Assembly: GCA_030159075.1 (NCBI GenBank)
Contig: BROG01000026.1
Coordinates: 12,501-76,500 of the forward strand
From: Atrina japonica
Taxonomy: Eukaryota > Mollusca > Bivalvia > Pterioida > Pinnidae
Direction: 5' to 3'
DNA: 64,000 bases
Each line of letters begins with the position of its first letter. The first letter of the stretch is position 1. The notes beneath the pieces were generated by a model. It saw only the letters and a list, made by a program, of their open reading frames with translations. It did no database searches and had not been told where the DNA came from. Below are positions 58,909 to 64,000 of this stretch, one piece after another. Made by a program: the position numbers and the translations under genes.

Positions 58909-59795
58909 CTGTGGAAAGTCACAAACACAACAAATTAAAACCCAGATATATTCAAAATTTCTGATTTTGCAACAACAAAAAATAATAATAATAATAGAAT
59001 AAATAAAAAAAGCTAGGCTTGGCAGAATAGCATAAAAACAAAGTCAGTTGGTTGGATGACAGGAAACATATTTTCTGATTAGCCTTAAAAAACATAAAGG
59101 ATGTTTCTGTTATTGAAAGTAAGTGAAATGAACAACGCTAAGTAATACATTACCTCAGTGATATCTATCATTATTAAACTGAAGTAATATAAATTTTAAG
59201 AAAAATCCTTCAGATTGAAGTTTAATTTGATTTGTTCCATTAATTTCACATTTAAGTGGGTGCTGTAAATCAGAAGTCGTCTTTGCTGTGAACAATTTTT
59301 TTCTTATTTTTAAATTGAATAACAGGATTTAATTTAGGTATGACTTAATATCTTTCTTAAAAAAAAATTATATTGCCATAGCTGTGATGAAATGAATTAA
59401 GTGTATGGTATTTTTAGCCCCCAATCCTTTCATCACCCATAGAAACATTTTAGATTTAATCTTAGTTTCATGAACATAACAGCCAATAAAAAAAATTCTT
59501 GACATGTGTACACAATTTATTTTTTAAATCACTTTTATAACCCTGGTAGATTATTGCAATCTGTCACTAGCCACCGCCAAGCCGTTGTGCATTTTTGTTA
59601 ACATTTTGAACATTTTTTATTTGCCTGTAGATCAAAGGTCGGGAGGTGGATTGGGTGGGCGGGTTGCTAGGGGTGATATATTGATTTTGTTTTGTCAATT
59701 TTTACATTTGTAGCATTCTGGTAAACAACTAGTTTATTCGTCTATGTTTAACCAAATTTGGTTTGAAGCTTTACCTGATATGCATAAACTATATA
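58909..59795. other. Noncoding, nothing recognised
   Basis: AT-rich without supported features. Confidence 0.4.
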
Positions 59796-59821
59796 ATGAG
59801 TTAGACTATGGTAAACAAGGA

Positions 59822-59900
59822 GCAATATTTGCTAGAGTTATGGGACTTTCTTTATGCATAGGATATAGCTCTAAGGGGCATTAGTGTTACTGAAACACAT
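59822..59900 (+). repeat. AATATTT..GGGACTT interspersed repeat, copy 4
   Basis: GCAATATTTGCTAGAGTTAT, GGGACTTTC and GCTCTAAGGGGCATTAGTGT align with the copies at 17414 and 34725. Confidence 0.5.
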
Positions 59901-59956
59901 TTCGTTTATGTATTTTCTCATTAAAAAAACACTCTGATGATTTGCTTCAAATTTAG

Positions 59957-60180
59957 TAGGGGCCTCCATGGCCGAGTGGTTAGAGCATCGCGTTTTGAAC
60001 TATATAGTCTCTCACTTCTGGTCAGCGAAGGTTTGAGTCCCGCTGGAACCGTTGCTGATTTTTGTGAGAAAGTTTGCAAGTTTACTCTTCCGTACATTGT
60101 AACCAGGTTCTTTCATTCCACCATTAAAAACCAACTGCCACCAAATAACTGAAAATAGTTGAATGTGACATAAAATGCTA
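59957..60180 (+). mobile_element. SINE family 1, near-complete copy
   Basis: GTAGGGGCCTCCATGGCCGA and GTGGTTAGAGCATCGCG (A box intact, GGCCGAGTGGTT), GAAGGTTTGAGTCCCGC (B box), body GCTGATTTTTGTGAGAAAGT, tail ATAACTGAAAATAGTTGAAT. A segment after GTTTACTC is deleted. It has the best preserved tRNA-like head in the window. Confidence 0.88.
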
Positions 60181-60423
60181 TTCAAAATAAAAAATCCAAA
60201 CCAATTTGGTACGTAGGCTCTTTAGACCAAGGGAAACACATGTCTCCTGGGTCAGGATAATAGTAGATAGGTACTCAGATAACTGATTGACCCCTTGCGA
60301 TAGGTAGGCAAATCCCTAGAAAGATATTCGCTTTATTAAACATGTTGATGACTTGTCACTGTTTCAGCTAACCCATACAAAGTTGAGCATAGTTCATGTT
60401 GTTGCCTTGGCTTCAGTGTCTGA

Positions 60424-60514
60424 TTAACCCAATCATCCCTAAAGACACATTTGGACTTGTCTAAGTCGTTCATTAACAGGAGAGTCCATTATTTTTCAGG
60501 GGTTTATGAGTCAA
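60424..60514. mobile_element. TTAA-MITE copy (right TTAA mutated)
   Basis: TTAACCCAATCATCCCTAAA to AGGGGTTTATGAGTCAA, 91 bp. Confidence 0.8.
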
Positions 60515-61290
60515 GGAGATTGGTTGAGGTCAGGACTTCATCTACTCGCGAGTGCTCCATCCTGGTCAAATGTTAAGTGCATTCAATTTATTGTGCCATA
60601 CCCAGATACAGTACCCAAACAGAATCAAATGTAAACTTGAAAGTATATCTTTAAAAATTGATCTGTTCAGATAGAAAACATGAAAAGAAAAAAAAATTAA
60701 AAAGCAACCCCAGAAAAGTCAGATACAAAACTTTAAAGACACAAGTAACAGATTTAAATCTTCATACCCTATAGCTAGCTACATCTTTTATAGATGTTTA
60801 ATTATGTGTATCCAATATCACAATAAGTGCATAACATGCATGTCAGCATCGTTTTTGTTCAGAAAATACACAGTCGTAAATCTTTTGTGAATCTCGGCTG
60901 AGGCTATACGCCAAATCTCTGTCGCTTTTCATGTACTTGCATACCTGAAAGTTTCACTTCATATCTTCTGATATGCTTAACATGTAATTAAGTCACCTGT
61001 TAGTATTTACTTTGGTGAACACACCTATACTTTTCAAATTTACTCTTGTCAAGCAGTATGTTACAGATTTTATTTTCACTTAAATTTAAATGTCATTTGT
61101 AGAAGATATTTAAGAGAGATTGTTTCTATGACAACTAAGCTGATCATGTATTTTCATAAATTATTTCAGAGTTGTAGTCCTTTGTTTTACATTTTGACCT
61201 AAGTTGTGGTGGTGGTAGGGAGGTCCCACTCAGATTGGTTGATGTTTTTTCGTGGTATTAATATTTCGTATGGTCAGAAATAAAATCGCA
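60515..61290. other. Noncoding, nothing recognised
   Basis: No supported exon or repeat. Confidence 0.4.
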
Positions 61291-61292
61291 AT

Positions 61293-61380
61293 ACAGTGGA
61301 ACCTGTCTTGATAGACCCCCCCTGTCTGCCACTGAAATGTGGTCTCTCAATACAGGTGGCCTCTCAAAAGAACTTTTATT
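61293..61380. mobile_element. Type III MITE, left half
   Basis: ACAGTGGAACCTGTCTTGAT, GCCACTGAAATGTGGTCTCT and ACAGGTGGCCTCTCAAAAGA. Truncated at the right. Confidence 0.75.
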
Positions 61381-61424
61381 ACATGTAATATTTCAGTGAT
61401 TTTTAAAATATGCTGCTGTAAAGT

Positions 61425-61620
61425 GCTTGATTCTCAACCTGAAGATTGTGGGTTCAAACCTTAGCAGAGGTTGTTGTATTGTTGTTTAACGTCCCACTCA
61501 AAAATCTTTTACTCCTGGAGACGTCACCAAATGCCAGGGATGAAATTCAAATTTTGGCCTTTGCTTGACACTTACTGCCATTGACCAGCAATGTCACCTA
61601 TTTGTGACATGGGATCTTAG
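61425..61620. mobile_element. Composite of two SINE fragments
   Basis: AAGTGCTTGATTCTCAACCT and GATTGTGGGTTCAAACCTTA read as a + strand tRNA-like anticodon arm and B box. TTGTTTAACGTCCCACTCAA immediately after is the antisense tail of the family-2 SINE (GAGTGGGACGTT, as at 43300). Two SINEs are joined head to antisense tail. Confidence 0.55.
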
Positions 61621-63470
61621 TTTTTACTATCTAATCTGAAGGACAGGAAAAGCCTGTCGCCTAATTTTAATTATATTCGTCTTTAGATGAGAAGGGGACT
61701 TTAAAATGAAAGCAAACTTTGCAGGCTAAATAGTTGAAGCAAAGATGCCCTCCATGAGACTTTGGTGATTTAGGGCAAATTTGAGTCAGTGTTTATGTTT
61801 TTTGTCATACAAGGGTGAAAATAACCAGCGACAAAAATGTCCTGGTATACAATATACCCATTGTATTGTGGTACTTGATGATTCTCCCTGTGTGAATTTA
61901 TGTAATCCTGTGATTTACTTATAACAGTTGTTCAGCATTTTCTGCTAGGCAGAGAAAAATCTTTTGAAAAACAGCATTACTGTAATTGTATGCTGTTAAT
62001 GATAGATTTCCAAACACTGATGGAATCATGCTTGGGAATTTCCTGGAAAATAGAAATACTGCGATACAATGACACTGCAATACATTGAGAACTGACTATA
62101 CATATTGTAACACTTTTTTTTTGTCAGCCTCATACATGTACAGGTCACAAACTATTTCACACCATCGTAAATAAATACAGCGATTATGTGTATCAGCCTT
62201 TAAATCAACAGGAATTATCACACCAGGAGTACCATAAAAACCAAATTCAAATAAACTCTTTAAGGTGAATACCCATTCAGTATGTTCAGATTTTTCACAC
62301 AAAATAACACGTCCAAACACACTTATGAATGATACTTGAAATGTATCTTTTTTACTACATCTTATTTTTTCCCTGTATATAATCTATAATACAAGTGAAA
62401 CCAACAATTTACATATTAGAGATTGTACTTCAGAGTCTGTCATGTGTACAAACCACCGGGGGTCTCTTGTATTTAACGCTTTTTTTGTAGTGTGTAACTG
62501 GTACTGTCATAGTGATATTTTCATATTTTCGTAACACATCTTAGATCTATGTAAAAAGTACCATTGATTTTAAACTTTTGAACTCTATACCTTTCTATTG
62601 ATTTTTCACATCAGTTTGGTGATATATATAGTTTTAAACTCATCTCCTTGAAGTTAAGGGGGGAGGGCTCTCAGAAGTGACATAACTGACATGTTGCCAA
62701 ATATTTTCATTATAAATAGCAGATTCATTTTTTATTATTATTTGTTTCTGATCAATATAAAAGCCATCATTTGGGGGGAAAAAATTTCTTAAGAAAATCA
62801 AAGTTGTAAATTCATTTTTGGGGGAGAGGGGGGGGGCAGTGTCTGTAATGATAATACTGTTGAATCATTGGTGGGAACCAAACTCAGAGCAGGTGCTGGT
62901 GTCTCCAAGGTCATACACCTTACCAATCATAGAACTAACTGGTACTCGCTAGTCTGTTCCAGTGAATGAATGGTAAGCACCCCTAGGACATGCAATGCCT
63001 CAGATACTGGATTAGTCAATGCTGTGGTTTAGAAGATTATGCTATTGGCCCTGTGGTTCACTTTGAAAAAAAAAATTCAATTCAAGACCCCTGTAGATGT
63101 TTAAAGTTTACAGGTCAAGGATTATAAATTTTCATTCTGTTTTCTCCATTTCAGTTTATCTGGAATCAAACAAATTTTGAAAAATTCTGTTGCCAGGTTC
63201 TAGTTTTTTTTTAAATTTTTTTTTACCCATATTCCCTATGATACTTTTCTGGGTCAGGAGAATGCCCATCAATAACAGTATGTTGTATGGTAATTTGGCA
63301 AACCTCTTCTAGATATAGCATTACACTCGGCATCATCAAGAACTTGAAGATTAGGCAAATGCACAAATGTGGTCTATACTTAAAGCATCAAAACTCTGGG
63401 AATATCATGTGTATGTATGATGTATGTGGATGTGATTTTTCTAATGCTTGAATTTGAAGGAAGGGAAGAA
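61621..63470. other. Noncoding, nothing firmly recognised
   Basis: A G-rich run lies near 62817-62838. A possible degraded antisense tRNA-like head lies near 62870-62950 (GGTGGGAACCAAACTCAGAG, CTTACCAATCATAGAAC). No exon supported. Confidence 0.4.
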
Positions 63471-63473
63471 ACA

Positions 63474-64000
63474 TTTTTAGGTCACCTGAGCCAAAGTCTT
63501 TTGTATGTCATCATCCGTTGTGCGTTGTTAACTTTTAAACGTTTTCGACTTCTGCTCAGGAACCAATGGGCCATTTTCAACCAATCTTGGCAGGAAGTAT
63601 CCCCATGTAAAGCCGCATAAAGTGTGTGAAGGAAAAGGGGCTAGGGCCCATAGGGGCCTCAGAAGGGGCCAAAAAGTACCAAAACTTGGTATATCTTTAA
63701 AAATCTTTTTATGAACCAATGATAAGATGACTTTCAAATTTTGTGTGCATGATTGTTAAGTCATTTTTGTCTACAAAGTTTGCGAATTAAAATGAAATCC
63801 ATCAATAAACATGCCACTAGGGAGCACTTAAGTAAACGAGGGGTATTTTGGCTGTTTTTTGACATTATCTCGATAAGTATAATAGATAGAAAGAATCTGA
63901 TGGAGGCAAAAATGTTCAGCATGCAAAGATCTGCAAAACTTTCTATAGAGCCAAAATTGTCGGTTTGACCCTTATTGGAGTTATGCTTAGGTGACCATCA
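63474..64000. mobile_element. AGGTCACCTGAG/TAGGTGACC inverted-terminus element
   Basis: It begins TTTTAGGTCACCTGAGCCAA and ends at the window edge with GTTATGCTTAGGTGACCATC. The interior has AACCAATGGGCCATTTTCAA, CTTGGCAGGAAG and GGGGCTAGGGCCCATAGGGG. It is related in style to the 14988-16458 element (short inverted termini, ATGGGCC.. phrases) and is non-autonomous. The right terminus lies almost exactly at the last bases, so completeness is uncertain. Confidence 0.6.

Noticed and set aside
59957..60040. tRNA gene
   Set aside because: A and B boxes are good, but the acceptor and T arms do not pair as in a real tRNA and the sequence continues into a SINE body shared with other copies.

Overview
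This is non-coding-rich animal DNA: AT-rich, almost free of long credible ORFs, full of microsatellites, minisatellites, tRNA-derived SINEs and short inverted-repeat (MITE-like) transposons. Several interspersed families look like those that are abundant in lophotrochozoan, especially molluscan, genomes: the AGCTCACCT/AGGTGAGC element, the 'grey' SINEs with a Leu/Ser-type tRNA head, and the CAGTGGAACC..GGTTCCACTG elements. A marine mollusc, perhaps a bivalve, is my best guess, but this is inference from repeat style and not from a conserved gene. Nothing looks prokaryotic or viral.

Coding content is sparse. Three short + strand pieces look like genuine 5' coding exons: ATG 1667/1682 to donor 1811, ATG 34265 to donor 34379, and ATG 50091 to donor 50142. 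Each runs from a Met into a consensus GTAAGT or GTGAGT donor, and all three stop after the first base (G) of a codon (phase 1). The simplest reading is that the window is the 5' part of one large + strand gene with three alternative promoters/first exons spliced to a common phase-1 exon beyond the right edge. I cannot name the gene. Weaker exon candidates are at 33762-33847, 36066-36098, 48086-48331 and a noncoding donor at 57247.

Layout. 0-7.5 kb: first exon, a 107-bp MITE, a 14-bp and a 39-bp minisatellite. 7.5-12 kb: a SINE, then a ~3.35-kb TIR transposon (7851-11197) carrying a frameshifted N-terminal coding exon, and a 180-bp direct repeat with one copy inside and one outside the element. 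12-24 kb: MITE tandem arrays, 21-bp, ~57-bp, 55-bp, ~70-bp and 36-bp arrays, a 1.45-kb AGCTCACC element, several SINEs. 24-38 kb: MITE clusters, a ~420-bp imperfect palindrome, a long (AC)n tract, the second first exon, and a MITE blown up by an internal satellite (36732-37870). 38-46 kb: AT tracts, a 55-bp array, a TTAA-MITE nested in another MITE, an anomalous GC-rich patchwork duplication (41431-42551), and a second satellite-bearing MITE. 46-64 kb: third first exon, 30-bp and ~23-bp arrays, many SINE and MITE copies, and an AGGTCACC-type element at the right edge.

The most striking anomaly is 41824-42551. A ~340-bp C-rich, A-poor block and four smaller GC-rich patches interrupt a second copy of the adjacent AT-rich 390 bp. 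I judge it most likely an assembly or sequencing artefact, but it deserves checking first. The most informative biological signals are the three phase-matched first exons and the transposon-in-transposon insertion at 41023-41113, which fixes a TTAA target site.
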